64,000 nucleotides of DNA from Mesonia aquimarina (GCF_003667275.1 NZ_RCNV01000010.1:86617-150616), one strand, 5' to 3'; positions 44,489 to 54,458 are shown, counted from the first letter of the stretch. Program-made: numbers and translations. The notes: generated by a model not told the origin, from the letters alone.

Positions 44489-46570
44489 TTACTTATCTTT
44501 TACAGGGAAACCACGATCACGCATTAAGGCATCTATTGTTGCTTCTCTTCCTCTAAATTTTTTATAAGCCTCAGCAGGATCAATAGCATTTCTTGGAGCA
44601 AATAAGTACTTCACTAATTTATCAGCAATTTTTTTATCGTAAAATCCACCTGGAGAATCGGCAAAAGCCTCGGCGGCATCAGAAGTTAAAACATCTGCCC
44701 ATAAATAACCATAATACCCTGCAGCATATCCTTCTCCTGAAAAAATATGCCCAAAATGAGTTGGACGATGACGCATCACAATTTCCTCAGGCATTCCTAA
44801 AGAATCTAAGGTTTCTTGTTCAAATTCGGTTACATCATCTATTTTTTCAGGATCGGCAGTGTGAAATTTCATATCCATAATTGCCGAAGCTAAAAATTCA
44901 GTAGTTGCAAAACCTTGATTAAACGTCGCAGCACTTTTTATTTTCTGAACCAATTTTTCTGGAATAACCTCATCGGTTTTATAATGACGTAAAAAATTAT
45001 TAATTACTTTATCCGTATATAACCAACGCTCTAATAATTGTGATTGAAACTCTGTATAATCACGTACACCACCATTTAAAGTCGGATATTTTATATCGGC
45101 AGAAAGAAAATGTAAAGCATGACCAAATTCATGAAAAAATGTTTCAGCATCATCCCAAGAAACTAAAATCGGCTCTCCGGGAGCGGGCTTTATAAAGTTA
45201 GAATTATTAGACGCTAAGACAGGTTTATTTCCGGTTAATTCAGCTTTACTTCTATAGGTTGTCGCCCAAGCACCTGATCGCTTACCTTGTCGTGCATACG
45301 GATCTAAATACCAAAGACCAATAATTTTATCGTCTTTAGTGACTTCATAAACCTCAACATCTTCATGGAAAACAGGAACACTTCCATCGGTGATTTTTGA
45401 AAACTTATAGTCAAATAATTCACCGGCTGTAAAAAATAACGCCTCTTTTAAATTATCTAATACTAAATACTCTTTAATCTCTTCACTGTCTAAATCGTAT
45501 TTATTTTGACGCACTTTTTCAGCATAATAACGGTAATCCCAAGGTTTAATAGTGATTTCATCATTGTTACGGTCTGCAATAGCTTGCATTTCTTTTACTT
45601 CCTCTTTTGCTCTTGCAATGGCTGCCGGCCAAACTTGCATCATTAATTCCATCGCTTTTTTAGGATCTTTTGCCATTCTATTTTGTAATCGCCAAGCGGC
45701 AAAGTTTTTATAGCCTAATAATTTAACACGCTCATCTCTAAGTTTTAAAATCTGTTTAATAACAGATTTATTATCAAATTCATCGTTATTATCACCTCTT
45801 GAATAATAGTTTTTCCAGACTTTTTCTCGAAGTTCTCTATTATCTGAATAAGTTAAAAAAGGATCCATTGAAGAACGCGTATTTGTAATAGCAAACTCTC
45901 CTTTTTTCCCTAAACTTTCTGCCGCACTAGCTGATGCTTTTTGAAATGATACAGGCAAACCTTCTAATTGATCTTTATTTAGAAAGACCACATAATTTTC
46001 TTCTTCAGCCAAAACATTGGTAGAAAATTTTGTATATAATTTAGATAATTCTTGTTCAATTGTTGCATAACGCTTTTTATCTTCTTCCGAAAGATTTGCT
46101 CCGTTCATTACAAAACGCTCATAAATTAAATTGAGTGCGCGTTGTTTTTGGTCGGAAAGTGAATCTTGTTGAGATTTTTTATAAACGCTTTTAATACGCT
46201 GAAACAATGCTTCATTTTGAAGTATTTTAGATTCGTAAGAAGAAATTTCAGGCGCTAGCTCTTTTTGAATTTTACGAAAGTCTTCTGAAGATAAATTACT
46301 ACTATAAATACTATAATAGGTAAAAGCACGATCTAACGCTGAGCCGGCTTTTTCCATTGGAATAATTGTATTTTCAAAAGTTGGTGCTTCTGTATTGTGA
46401 GTAATAGAGTCTAATTCTTGTAAATGCCGTTCCATTCCTTTACGAATTGCTGGCTTTAACATAGAAACTTGCATCTCATCAAAAGCAGGAACACCTTGGT
46501 AAGGACCCTCCCACGGTGATAATAATTCAGGTGTTTGTGTCACTTGTTTATTTTTTTCATTGGTATGCAC
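44489..46570 (-). CDS. M3-family metallopeptidase (oligopeptidase/Dcp type)
   Basis: A 693-aa zinc peptidase with HEFGH in TFFHEFGHALHFLSA (about residue 478) and the downstream glutamate segment. It cuts oligopeptides. The frame has no ATG start before PWEGPYQGVPAFDEMQV; the longest reading begins at a GTG (46570) as HTNEKNKQVTQTPE. A separate frame just upstream (46557-46619) encodes a typical lipoprotein signal, MKKNIRYFSIALLVCFSAYQ, ending in TGA. The two are out of frame, so a small deletion or frameshift may have removed the lipobox, or the protein starts internally and is cytoplasmic. Confidence 0.9.
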   Translation of the reverse strand: MHTNEKNKQVTQTPELLSPWEGPYQGVPAFDEMQVSMLKPAIRKGMERHLQELDSITHNTEAPTFENTIIPMEKAGSALDRAFTYYSIYSSNLSSEDFRKIQKELAPEISSYESKILQNEALFQRIKSVYKKSQQDSLSDQKQRALNLIYERFVMNGANLSEEDKKRYATIEQELSKLYTKFSTNVLAEEENYVVFLNKDQLEGLPVSFQKASASAAESLGKKGEFAITNTRSSMDPFLTYSDNRELREKVWKNYYSRGDNNDEFDNKSVIKQILKLRDERVKLLGYKNFAAWRLQNRMAKDPKKAMELMMQVWPAAIARAKEEVKEMQAIADRNNDEITIKPWDYRYYAEKVRQNKYDLDSEEIKEYLVLDNLKEALFFTAGELFDYKFSKITDGSVPVFHEDVEVYEVTKDDKIIGLWYLDPYARQGKRSGAWATTYRSKAELTGNKPVLASNNSNFIKPAPGEPILVSWDDAETFFHEFGHALHFLSADIKYPTLNGGVRDYTEFQSQLLERWLYTDKVINNFLRHYKTDEVIPEKLVQKIKSAATFNQGFATTEFLASAIMDMKFHTADPEKIDDVTEFEQETLDSLGMPEEIVMRHRPTHFGHIFSGEGYAAGYYGYLWADVLTSDAAEAFADSPGGFYDKKIADKLVKYLFAPRNAIDPAEAYKKFRGREATIDALMRDRGFPVKDK

Positions 46571-46619
46571 TAAAACAAACTAATAACGCTATACTAAAAT
46601 ATCTTATATTTTTTTTCAT
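46557..46619 (-). other. Out-of-frame signal-peptide remnant ahead of the M3 peptidase
   Basis: This 20-codon frame, beginning MKKNIRYFSIALLVCFSAYQ and ending in TGA, has a charged N-terminus and a hydrophobic core. It overlaps the GTG-start region of the peptidase by 14 bp in another frame. In homologues I remember, such a sequence runs in frame into a C-x-TNEKK lipobox region. A loss of a few bases from a GCATGCCAAACC-like original would give the present GCATACC, but that is a hypothesis. Confidence 0.45.
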
Positions 46620-46620
46620 C

Positions 46621-47301
46621 TTATGCTTTTTCAGGATCTATATAGACGTTTGTTTTTTGCTTTTTTCTGTCTCTTAAAGGAGATTTTCTGGGCATGGTTC
46701 TAAAAATATGATCCCATAATGGAGAAGAAACCCCAAAAGCTCGGTCAGATTCACGATAATGATGAATACTATGGTGGTGCCATAAGATTTTTAAAAAATT
46801 ATTTGGCACTTTAAATGCATGAACGGAGTAGTGTACCGCTAAATACAAGGCGTAACCGATTAAAAATCCTGATAAGAACCCAAATACATAATCGCCTAAA
46901 ACCACTCGGTAAATAATAAATAAAACCGTAGCAATTACTAAACTTAATATCGGCGGCATAGCTAATCTAGACTTGTCTTTTGGGTAATCGTGATGCACCC
47001 CATGCATAGTATAAGATATTTTCTTTTTGCGTTCTGATGTGGCAGGAATATGATACAAATATCGATGCATTACGTATTCTACAAAAGTGAAGAAAAATAA
47101 ACCTGCGAAAAATAATAAAACCATCATCGGCGCTTCAAAGCCTTTTTCAATAATTCCATAATAAATAAGCGCTGCTGAAATTGCAGAAAAAATAATCAGC
47201 GGTAAAGAAATATGGGTATGTGTTAATTTCTCTAGTATTGGGTTATTAAATAATTTCGGTGATCCTTTATGTTTTGGACGTTTCAATTTTGTTGATTCCA
47301 T
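46621..47301 (-). CDS. Sterol desaturase/fatty acid hydroxylase family membrane protein
   Basis: A 226-aa integral membrane di-iron protein. Histidine clusters HRYLYH, HGVHHDYP, HYSVHAF and HHHSIHH are present, with four hydrophobic stretches. Such proteins hydroxylate or desaturate lipid chains; in flavobacteria a close group acts on sphingolipid or carotenoid-like lipids. The substrate here is not known. It is two bases upstream of the signal-like frame of the M3 gene and follows the kinase gene closely. Confidence 0.88.
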   Translation of the reverse strand: MESTKLKRPKHKGSPKLFNNPILEKLTHTHISLPLIIFSAISAALIYYGIIEKGFEAPMMVLLFFAGLFFFTFVEYVMHRYLYHIPATSERKKKISYTMHGVHHDYPKDKSRLAMPPILSLVIATVLFIIYRVVLGDYVFGFLSGFLIGYALYLAVHYSVHAFKVPNNFLKILWHHHSIHHYRESDRAFGVSSPLWDHIFRTMPRKSPLRDRKKQKTNVYIDPEKA

Positions 47302-47312
47302 AGCGTTTTTTA

Positions 47313-47927
47313 TTAAAATAAACCGTGTAATTCGGTGTCAATTTTATGTATGATATTTCCTAAATCTTCTTTTTCTTCGACAAAATTAATATTGTCTACA
47401 TCAATAATCAATAAATTACCTTTGGAGTAATCATGAATCCAAGCTTCGTAGCGTTCATTTAATCGACTCAGATAATCTATTGAAATGGAGGTTTCGTAGT
47501 CTCTCCCTCTTTTTTGTATTTGATTCACCAAGTTAGGAACGCTGCTACGCAAATAAATGAGTAAATCGGGTCCTTTGGTAACACTTTCCATTAAATCAAA
47601 AAGTGCGATATAATTTTTGTAATCGCGATTAGTCATTAACCCCATCGCGTGTAAATTGGGGGCAAAAATATACGCGTCTTCATAAATAGTTCGGTCTTGA
47701 ATTATACTTTTACCACTTTCCCTAATTTCTAGAAGTTGCCGAAATCTACTGTTTAAAAAGTATACTTGCAAGTTAAAAGACCAACGCTCCATTTGGTTGT
47801 AGAAATCTTCCAAATAGGGGTTTTCTAACACATCTTCAAACTGTGCTTCCCAACTATAATGCTTAGCTAATAATTGAGTTAGTGTCGTTTTTCCGGCTCC
47901 AATATTTCCGGCAATGGCTACGTGCAT
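47313..47927 (-). CDS. Deoxynucleoside kinase
   Basis: A 204-aa dNK-family kinase: P-loop GNIGAGKTTL (residues 7-16), the EDVLENPYLEDFY substrate segment (about 32-44), QDRTIYEDAYIFA (DRS-like motif) and an arginine-containing lid IQKRGRDYE. It phosphorylates a deoxynucleoside for salvage (dA/dG or dC type). Same strand and close to the sterol desaturase and the beta-rich secreted protein. Confidence 0.9.
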   Translation of the reverse strand: MHVAIAGNIGAGKTTLTQLLAKHYSWEAQFEDVLENPYLEDFYNQMERWSFNLQVYFLNSRFRQLLEIRESGKSIIQDRTIYEDAYIFAPNLHAMGLMTNRDYKNYIALFDLMESVTKGPDLLIYLRSSVPNLVNQIQKRGRDYETSISIDYLSRLNERYEAWIHDYSKGNLLIIDVDNINFVEEKEDLGNIIHKIDTELHGLF

Positions 47928-47932
47928 AGTGC

Positions 47933-48721
47933 TTATTTTGGTAGATTCAGTACGTAATGAAAAACGTATTTCCCGTTGTAAATATAAAGGTTTTCATTAG
48001 CCAAATAAAAATCTTTAACTTCAATTTCAGAAATGGAAATAGGTTTGAAGCTGTTTGTATTTTGTGTTAAAACACTTAATTGATTATTGTTCAGGCTAAT
48101 TAAAACTTTATTGTCTTGTACTATGGCAGAAATTCCGTTTTTAGGAAAATCATTGATTAAACTTCCATAAGAATTAAATTGTTGAAGATTTTTTTCGGTT
48201 AATAGCCAGCAAAAATTAAAATTACTTTTTTGTTGTAGAACTTCTTGTGCAATGGGCTGTGTTTTAGAAAGCTGGACGTTTCTATTATAATCAAATAATT
48301 CTAATTGCTGTAAATCTAAATTAAAAATCCAGAGGCTTCTGTCGTTTGCTGTAGTTGCAAAACCCACGTTTCTGAATTCTGCAATGGTGTTAAAATTAAT
48401 ACGTTTTATTTCATTGAGGCGATTGTCTAGAATAACAACTGTATTCAAATCACGGTAAAAAAGTGTAATTTTTAATGGGTTTAAAAGATCAACTGAAGTG
48501 AGCTTTCCTAATTGTATATCAGAAAACTGATACATTTTTTGTGTGCCTGATTCTACTTTAAAGAAAATATTTTTATCGATAAAATAATAATTGTCAAATT
48601 TATCGACTCCAATAAAACGCTCTTTTTTAAAAGGATACTTATCAATAAAATCTACTGAAATTTCCTGAGAAATTCCATTGATAAAAAAAAGGAGACATAA
48701 AAAGCTTAAAAAGGTTTTCAT
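47933..48721 (-). CDS. Secreted beta-rich protein of unknown function
   Basis: About 262 aa from the ATG at 48721 (MKTFLSFLCLLFFINGISQE), chosen since it gives a good signal peptide; five more residues would be added by the longest frame. The rest alternates short strands with FIGVDKFDNYYFID, VVILDNRLNEIKRIN and VLISLNNNQLSVLT, like a beta-propeller without a recognisable family. It is 5 bp upstream of the kinase gene. Confidence 0.7.
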   Translation of the reverse strand: MKTFLSFLCLLFFINGISQEISVDFIDKYPFKKERFIGVDKFDNYYFIDKNIFFKVESGTQKMYQFSDIQLGKLTSVDLLNPLKITLFYRDLNTVVILDNRLNEIKRINFNTIAEFRNVGFATTANDRSLWIFNLDLQQLELFDYNRNVQLSKTQPIAQEVLQQKSNFNFCWLLTEKNLQQFNSYGSLINDFPKNGISAIVQDNKVLISLNNNQLSVLTQNTNSFKPISISEIEVKDFYLANENLYIYNGKYVFHYVLNLPK

Positions 48722-48739
48722 AAAGTGAATATACAAATT

Positions 48740-49066
48740 TTACCCATACCAATTCCATAGACAATCAATGCTGTCGGTTAGTAAATGAAAATTAAGTCCA
48801 ATAAAGATTATTTTGAGAAGTTTATGTCGAATAAAAACCGCTCCAATAACGTAAAAAAACCAAGCGATATAAGTGTGCAAAAAATGGAAATTAATGCTGC
48901 ACCGGTTCGGTTCAAAAATTGGAGTTGCCCAGAGGTGATCTAGATCAATGAGCATGGTTAACGCTAAAATAAACCAATAAAACTTCCATTTTTTGGCATC
49001 GTAAAAATAAGCAATAAGGACTATTGCTCCAAAATGTAAACCATAATGCACTAAGGGTTGAAGCAT
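48740..49066 (-). CDS. DUF6122-like small membrane protein
   Basis: A 108-aa membrane protein with three hydrophobic segments and His/Asp pairs near the membrane (LVHYGLHFGAIVLIAYF, MLIDLDHLWATPIFEPNRC, HFLHTYIAWFF, LNFHLLTDSIDCLWNW). The LDHLWA...RCSINFHFLHT part is conserved in a Bacteroidota family that I associate with DUF6122. The pattern of histidines and aspartates is reminiscent of membrane metal-dependent hydrolases, but no activity is known. Confidence 0.7.
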   Translation of the reverse strand: MLQPLVHYGLHFGAIVLIAYFYDAKKWKFYWFILALTMLIDLDHLWATPIFEPNRCSINFHFLHTYIAWFFYVIGAVFIRHKLLKIIFIGLNFHLLTDSIDCLWNWYG

Positions 49067-49069
49067 ATC

Positions 49070-49381
49070 TTAGCTTTCGTCTTCGTCGGGTAAAAGTAGG
49101 TTTTTTAACTTTCGCTCTAAGGCTATATAGCGCCAAATCCCGATAATAATAAATAGCACGCAAATTACTAAAGATGCGTAACCCACCCAATGTAAACGCG
49201 GATATTCTTTTAATTGAAGAAGAGCAATACCGCCAACTAACAAATAAAGTGAAGCGCGAATATAAGCTAAAAGCGTTCGCTCGTTCGCTAATTTTGTACG
49301 CTCTAACGCAAGATGTTCTCGTAATTTTTTTTCGTTAATTACTTGCGGTTTAAACGGATTGTGAAGTTTGACTTTTTTCAT
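49070..49381 (-). CDS. DUF202 membrane protein
   Basis: About 103 aa from the ATG at 49381 (MKKVKLHNPFKPQVINEKK). The DUF202 signature LALERTKLANERTLLAYIRASLYLLVG spans the first membrane helix; a second helix is at YASLVICVLFIIIGIW. DUF202 domains also occur with VTC-type and SPX proteins, but a stand-alone copy has no assigned role. It begins 3 bp after the SLC13 permease gene stop, so the two are coupled. Confidence 0.85.
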   Translation of the reverse strand: MKKVKLHNPFKPQVINEKKLREHLALERTKLANERTLLAYIRASLYLLVGGIALLQLKEYPRLHWVGYASLVICVLFIIIGIWRYIALERKLKNLLLPDEDES

Positions 49382-49383
49382 AA

Positions 49384-51144
49384 TTAAAACGGGAAAAATA
49401 TTGGAATTATAAACGAGGCAGCTATCCAAATAATAAAATTTAATGGCGTTCCAATCTTCAAATAATCATTAAACTTATAATTTCCCGGTGCGTAAACCAT
49501 CGTATTTGTTGGGTAACTAACCGGTGTCATAAAAGTTAGCGAACAAGCAAACATTACCGCAATTAAAAACGGTTTCGGGTCTACTTGCATAATTTCAGCT
49601 AAGCTAATTACAATTGGTGTCATTAAAACTGCTGCCGCTTTACTCGATAATACATTTGTCGATAAAAAGGTAAATAAAAATAATAAACTTAGTGTTATTC
49701 TTGGGTCTAAACCACCAATACTATTAAAAATTAACTCTGAAATTAACTCAGAACCGCCTGTTTTTTCAAGTGCTTTTCCCATCGATAAAACGCCGGCAAC
49801 CATAAAAATTACTTTCCATTCAATCGCTTCATAAGCTTCTTTAGGCTTTAAAATCGTAGTTGTAACTACAAGCAAAGCACCAACTAAAGCACTAATTAAA
49901 ATAGAAGTTAAATTTAAAGCTGCAGAAAGAATTACACCAATTAAAATGAGCAAAGCCGGAATCGCTTTTTTTAAATTCAATTTTCGCTCTTGATATTCAG
50001 ATAAGGTAACTATAAGTTTTTCTGAAGTTAAAGTCTGTAAGCTCTTTTCTGAAGCGAATAAAAGCAACATATCTCCTTCTTTTAACGGAACATTCGACAC
50101 GTTTTTAGTAATGGTTTCTTTTCGATGCCGAATCGCTAATACCGAAGAATAATATGTATTTCTAAAATTAATTTGTTTTAATGATTTACCCGCTAAATAA
50201 GAACCATACGGAATCATTACTTCGTAAACTTTTTTCTCGTTATGATCATCCAAAGAAGCATCGGCGCCGGTAAACGAATAGGTTTTTAGTTCTTTTAATT
50301 TTGCAAGTTTTCGCGGATCGATCAAGATTTTAATTACATCATTTTCGCGCAAAACCGTTTCTTCATTAATTTCATACACCCGCCAATGTCTACGTTTAAT
50401 GGTTAAAATTTGTGCCTGAAAATCTTGAATTAATTTACTTTTCGTAAGCGGTTTGTCAATATCTGGATTTTCAGATAATATTTGAACTTCGGTCATATAA
50501 TCTTCCGCTTCTTTTTTCAGAAAATGTTCTTTCCCGTGTCGCTTCGGAAGTAAAATAGGAGCAACAATAAAAATATAAGTCAGCCCAATTACCGAAATAC
50601 AAAGTGCGGCAAGCGAAAATTCGAACATTCCAAAAGCTTCAGAACCAAGTTTTTTCGCATAACTACTTACTAAGATGTTTGTTGAAGTCCCAATTAAAGT
50701 ACATGTTCCGCCAAATAAAGCTGAAAATGAGATCGGAATAAGTAAGCGCGAAGGCGGAATATCGGTTTCTCGACAAACCACCAACGCCATCGGAATTAAT
50801 ATTGCAACCACTGCCGTATCGTTTATAAACGCTGAAAAAACCGCCGCGGTCACACAAAAAACCATGAGGGCAAAAACATAATTTATCTTCGCAATCCTAA
50901 TAATTTTGCTGCTCAAACCGTCTATTAATCCCGTTTTAAAAATCGCCGCGCTAATCACAAACATACAACCTAAGGTGATGGTCGCCGGATGATTAAATCC
51001 TGCAAAACCTTCCTCGGGGTTTAAAACGCCGGAAACAATAAACAAAGACATGATTAAAATGGAAGTTGTGTCGATCGTAAAATAATCTTTTACGAACAAG
51101 AAAATTCCAATCGCGATAACTGCAAAAGTGATGTATAAATACAT
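49384..51144 (-). CDS. SLC13/DASS-family permease with two RCK_C domains
   Basis: A 586-aa transporter: an N-terminal membrane bundle with the SNT-type motif in GTCTLIGTSTNILVSSYA and the matching C-terminal SNT-type loop in TPVSYPTNTMVYAPGNYKF, plus two TrkA-C-like domains in between (about residues 205-370). Bacterial members with this build often move sulfate or dicarboxylates with sodium. Whether this one moves sulfate, which would fit cysDNC, cannot be told from sequence. It leads the run of minus-strand genes down to the M3 peptidase. Confidence 0.9.
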   Translation of the reverse strand: MYLYITFAVIAIGIFLFVKDYFTIDTTSILIMSLFIVSGVLNPEEGFAGFNHPATITLGCMFVISAAIFKTGLIDGLSSKIIRIAKINYVFALMVFCVTAAVFSAFINDTAVVAILIPMALVVCRETDIPPSRLLIPISFSALFGGTCTLIGTSTNILVSSYAKKLGSEAFGMFEFSLAALCISVIGLTYIFIVAPILLPKRHGKEHFLKKEAEDYMTEVQILSENPDIDKPLTKSKLIQDFQAQILTIKRRHWRVYEINEETVLRENDVIKILIDPRKLAKLKELKTYSFTGADASLDDHNEKKVYEVMIPYGSYLAGKSLKQINFRNTYYSSVLAIRHRKETITKNVSNVPLKEGDMLLLFASEKSLQTLTSEKLIVTLSEYQERKLNLKKAIPALLILIGVILSAALNLTSILISALVGALLVVTTTILKPKEAYEAIEWKVIFMVAGVLSMGKALEKTGGSELISELIFNSIGGLDPRITLSLLFLFTFLSTNVLSSKAAAVLMTPIVISLAEIMQVDPKPFLIAVMFACSLTFMTPVSYPTNTMVYAPGNYKFNDYLKIGTPLNFIIWIAASFIIPIFFPF

Positions 51145-51230
51145 TTTTTAAATAGAGCCTTTTAATGACTTTGCAAGTAAAAATACTATTTTAATGACGA
51201 ATTTAGTGGTAACTTTTTTAATTAAATAAA

Positions 51231-51262
51231 GACCGGTTCACTTTAATTGTCAACCGGTCTTT
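51231..51262 (-). terminator. Terminator of clpB
   Basis: GACCGGTT (51231-51238) pairs with AACCGGTC (51252-51259). On the minus strand the T-rich tail is CTTTATTTAATT, about 30 bp beyond the clpB stop. Confidence 0.65.
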
Positions 51263-51284
51263 TTTATAATCTCATTATAAGAAA

Positions 51285-53897
51285 TTACTCTTGAGGAATA
51301 TCTTGCGTTTCATTTCTAAAAACCAATTCATCATCAAATGCATCAATTAGTATGATACTATCTGTTGTAATTTTTCCTGAAAGTATTTCCTTAGACAATT
51401 TATTTAAAACTTCTTTTTGAATAGTTCGTTTTACCGGACGCGCTCCATATTGCGGATCAAATCCTTTTTTTGACAGATGATCAATTGCTTGTTGAGTTGC
51501 ATCTAGCGTAATGTTTTGTTCACTCAACATTTTGGTGACACCTTTTAATTGAAGTTCTACAATTTCTTTTATATTTTCTTCATTTAAGGGTGTAAACATT
51601 ACAATATCATCAATTCTATTTAAAAATTCAGGTCGAACTTGCTGCTTCAATAAGCCTAAAACTTCCACTTTAGCACTTTCCATCGCTGTTTCAATATCTT
51701 TAACAGCATCAAATTTTTCTTGAATTATGTGACTTCCCATATTCGAAGTCATAATAATAATCGTGTTTCTGAAATCTGCTAATCTTCCTTTATTATCAGT
51801 TAATCGACCTTCATCTAACACTTGCAACAAAATATTGAACGTATCTGGATGCGCTTTCTCAATTTCATCTAATAAAACCACGGAATAAGGTTTTCTTCTA
51901 ACGGCTTCCGTAAGTTGCCCGCCTTCATCATAACCTACATAACCCGGAGGCGCACCAACTAATCGACTTACCGAATGGCGTTCTTGATATTCACTCATAT
52001 CAATTCGCGTCATCGCATTATCATCATCAAAAAGATATTCTGCTAGAGCCTTAGCTAATTCGGTTTTACCAACACCGGTTGTTCCTAGAAATAGAAAAGA
52101 ACCAATTGGTCTTTTTTGATCTTGTAAGCCAGCTCTACTTCTTCTAATTGCATCACTAACCGCAACAATTGCTTCATCTTGACCCACAACTCTACGATGG
52201 AGTTCATCTTCTAGTTTCAATAATTTTTCGCGTTCGCTTTGCAGCATTTTTGTTACCGGAATTCCGGTCCATTTGGCCACAACTTCTGCGATGTCTTCAT
52301 TGGTAACTTCCTCTTGAATTAAAGATTTTTTGCCTTCACTTTTGTGCTCTTCAACTTCTGCTTGTAGTTTCTCTAAACGTTCTTGCGCTTCTTTAATTTT
52401 GCCATAGCGAATTTCAGCAACTTTCCCATAATCTCCTTCACGTTCCGCTCGTTCAGCTTCTAACTTAAAATTCTCAATGTCGGTTTTTGCTTGCTGAATA
52501 TTATCAATAACACCTTTTTCATTTTGCCATTGCGCATTTAATTCTGAACGCTCTTCTTTTAAATTTGCTAAATCGGCTTGTAAAGATTTTAGTTTGCTTT
52601 CATCATTTTCACGTTTAATAGCCTCTAATTCAATTTCAAGCTGCATAATCTTTCTATCCAACACATCGAGCTCTTCAGGTTTAGAATTGATTTCCATTCG
52701 TAATTTTGAAGCCGCTTCATCCATTAAATCGATTGCTTTATCAGGTAAAAAACGGTTGGTAATATAGCGCTGTGAAAGTTCTACCGCTGAAATAATTGCC
52801 TCATCTTTAATTCTTACTTTATGGTGTGTTTCATATTTCTCCTTAATTCCACGGAGAATAGAAATCGCACTTTCAGTATCGGGTTCATCAACGGTTACTT
52901 TTTGAAAACGACGCTCTAAGGCTTTATCTTGCTCAAAATATTTTTGATATTCATCTAAGGTAGTCGCTCCTATAGCTCGTAATTCGCCTCTGGCTAAAGC
53001 AGGCTTCAAAATATTAGCCGCATCCATTGCACCCTGTCCTCCACCGGCACCAACTAAAGTGTGTATCTCATCAATAAACAAAACAATATTTCCATCGCTA
53101 GAGGTAACTTCTTTAATAACTGCTTTTAAACGCTCTTCAAATTCACCTTTGTACTTTGCACCGGCAATTAAAGCTCCCATATCTAGCGAGTAAATCTCTT
53201 TATTTTTTAGGTTTTCTGGAATATCACCCGCTACGATTCTGTGAGCTAAACCTTCAGCAATAGCTGTTTTACCAGTTCCGGGTTCACCGACTAACATAGG
53301 GTTGTTTTTTGTTCTTCGCGATAAGATTTGTAAAATCCTTCTTATTTCTTCATCACGACCAATAACGGGGTCTAATTTTCCGCTCTCGGCTAGCTGATTT
53401 AAATTTTTAGCATATTTATTAAGCGAATTATAGGTTTCTTCAGCACTCTGTGAAGTAACTCGGTCTCCTTGTCTTAATTCTTCAATGGCTGCTTTTAAGC
53501 CTTTTTCGGTTGCGCCTTGATCTTTTAAAATTTGAGCAACTTTACTTTTTGAGTTGAAAATTGCCAAGATTAAATGTTCGATAGAAATATATTCATCGTT
53601 CATTTTCTTAGCAATTGTGGTTGCTTCATTGATCATTTTCCCCGCCTCGCGTGAAAGCATTAAATCAGCACCACTTACTTTTGGAAAACTTTCTAAAGTA
53701 TTGTCCAGTATTTGCGTAAACAGATTGACGTTAATATTTAATTTTTTTAATAAAAAAGGCGTTACATTTTCATCAATCAGCGTAATTGCTTTAAAAATAT
53801 GCTCGTTTTCAATTTGTTGATGACCGTATTCTTGTGCAAGCTGTTGTGCTTGCTGAATGGCCTCTTGTGCTTTTATAGTTAATTTATTTAAATTCAT
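51285..53897 (-). CDS. clpB: ATP-dependent disaggregase ClpB
   Basis: An 870-aa Hsp100 hexamer. Clp-N repeats are at about residues 1-145, Walker A of NBD1 in GEPGTGKTAI (about 204), the M-domain coiled coil at about 405-525, Walker A of NBD2 in GTTGVGKTEL (about 604) and the pore loops GAKYKGEFEERL and PPGYVGYDEGG. It has no ClpP-binding IGF loop, as expected for ClpB. It refolds aggregates with DnaK. Length and start are normal. Confidence 0.98.
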   Translation of the reverse strand: MNLNKLTIKAQEAIQQAQQLAQEYGHQQIENEHIFKAITLIDENVTPFLLKKLNINVNLFTQILDNTLESFPKVSGADLMLSREAGKMINEATTIAKKMNDEYISIEHLILAIFNSKSKVAQILKDQGATEKGLKAAIEELRQGDRVTSQSAEETYNSLNKYAKNLNQLAESGKLDPVIGRDEEIRRILQILSRRTKNNPMLVGEPGTGKTAIAEGLAHRIVAGDIPENLKNKEIYSLDMGALIAGAKYKGEFEERLKAVIKEVTSSDGNIVLFIDEIHTLVGAGGGQGAMDAANILKPALARGELRAIGATTLDEYQKYFEQDKALERRFQKVTVDEPDTESAISILRGIKEKYETHHKVRIKDEAIISAVELSQRYITNRFLPDKAIDLMDEAASKLRMEINSKPEELDVLDRKIMQLEIELEAIKRENDESKLKSLQADLANLKEERSELNAQWQNEKGVIDNIQQAKTDIENFKLEAERAEREGDYGKVAEIRYGKIKEAQERLEKLQAEVEEHKSEGKKSLIQEEVTNEDIAEVVAKWTGIPVTKMLQSEREKLLKLEDELHRRVVGQDEAIVAVSDAIRRSRAGLQDQKRPIGSFLFLGTTGVGKTELAKALAEYLFDDDNAMTRIDMSEYQERHSVSRLVGAPPGYVGYDEGGQLTEAVRRKPYSVVLLDEIEKAHPDTFNILLQVLDEGRLTDNKGRLADFRNTIIIMTSNMGSHIIQEKFDAVKDIETAMESAKVEVLGLLKQQVRPEFLNRIDDIVMFTPLNEENIKEIVELQLKGVTKMLSEQNITLDATQQAIDHLSKKGFDPQYGARPVKRTIQKEVLNKLSKEILSGKITTDSIILIDAFDDELVFRNETQDIPQE

Positions 53898-54068
53898 TTT
53901 TATAAGGTTTTGAAAAATTTAATTCAATTTACGTACCCATTTCAAAGACAGACAAAAAGTCAGTTTATCTCAATTGAAAAGTGACATTTTTTCAGTTTTC
54001 ATAAATAAATTTCAACTTCCTTTGCAATACAACTAAAATTGACTATTGTTTATATAAAGATAAAGTAT

Positions 54069-54458
54069 ATGGGATTATTCGGAAATATTTTTGGAGGAAA
54101 TTCAGAAACTAAACCTGAATCTGTATTTCCTTGGGAAGCAATAAATACAGTAGAAAAATTAAATGAAATCGATTTAGTTTCCCAAGAAAAATTATGTGTG
54201 ATTTTTAAGCATTCTACACGTTGCGGAATTAGTAAAATGGCATTGCGTCAATTTGAAAAAGAAGCAGAAATTAAAGAAGAAAAAGTAGTTTTTTATATGT
54301 TAGATTTAATTAGTTACCGTTCGATTTCACAACAAATTGCTGAACATTACAAGGTAACGCACGAATCACCACAAGTGATACTTATCAAGAATAAAAAAGT
54401 TGTTGCTCATAATTCGCACAGCGGAATTGATGCAACACAAATTGAAAAATTTTTATAA
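54069..54458 (+). CDS. ytxJ: Bacillithiol-system redox protein YtxJ
   Basis: A thioredoxin-fold protein of 129 aa from the ATG at 54069 (MGLFGNIFGGNSETKPESVF); the longest frame begins at a TTG and adds ten poor residues. The active-site region is FKHSTRCGISKMA with a single cysteine (Cys52), typical of YtxJ, and SPQVILIKNKKVV is the cis-proline strand. It is thought to act as a bacilliredoxin-like protein. Element B starts at the first base after its stop. Confidence 0.9.
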   Translation: MGLFGNIFGGNSETKPESVFPWEAINTVEKLNEIDLVSQEKLCVIFKHSTRCGISKMALRQFEKEAEIKEEKVVFYMLDLISYRSISQQIAEHYKVTHESPQVILIKNKKVVAHNSHSGIDATQIEKFL

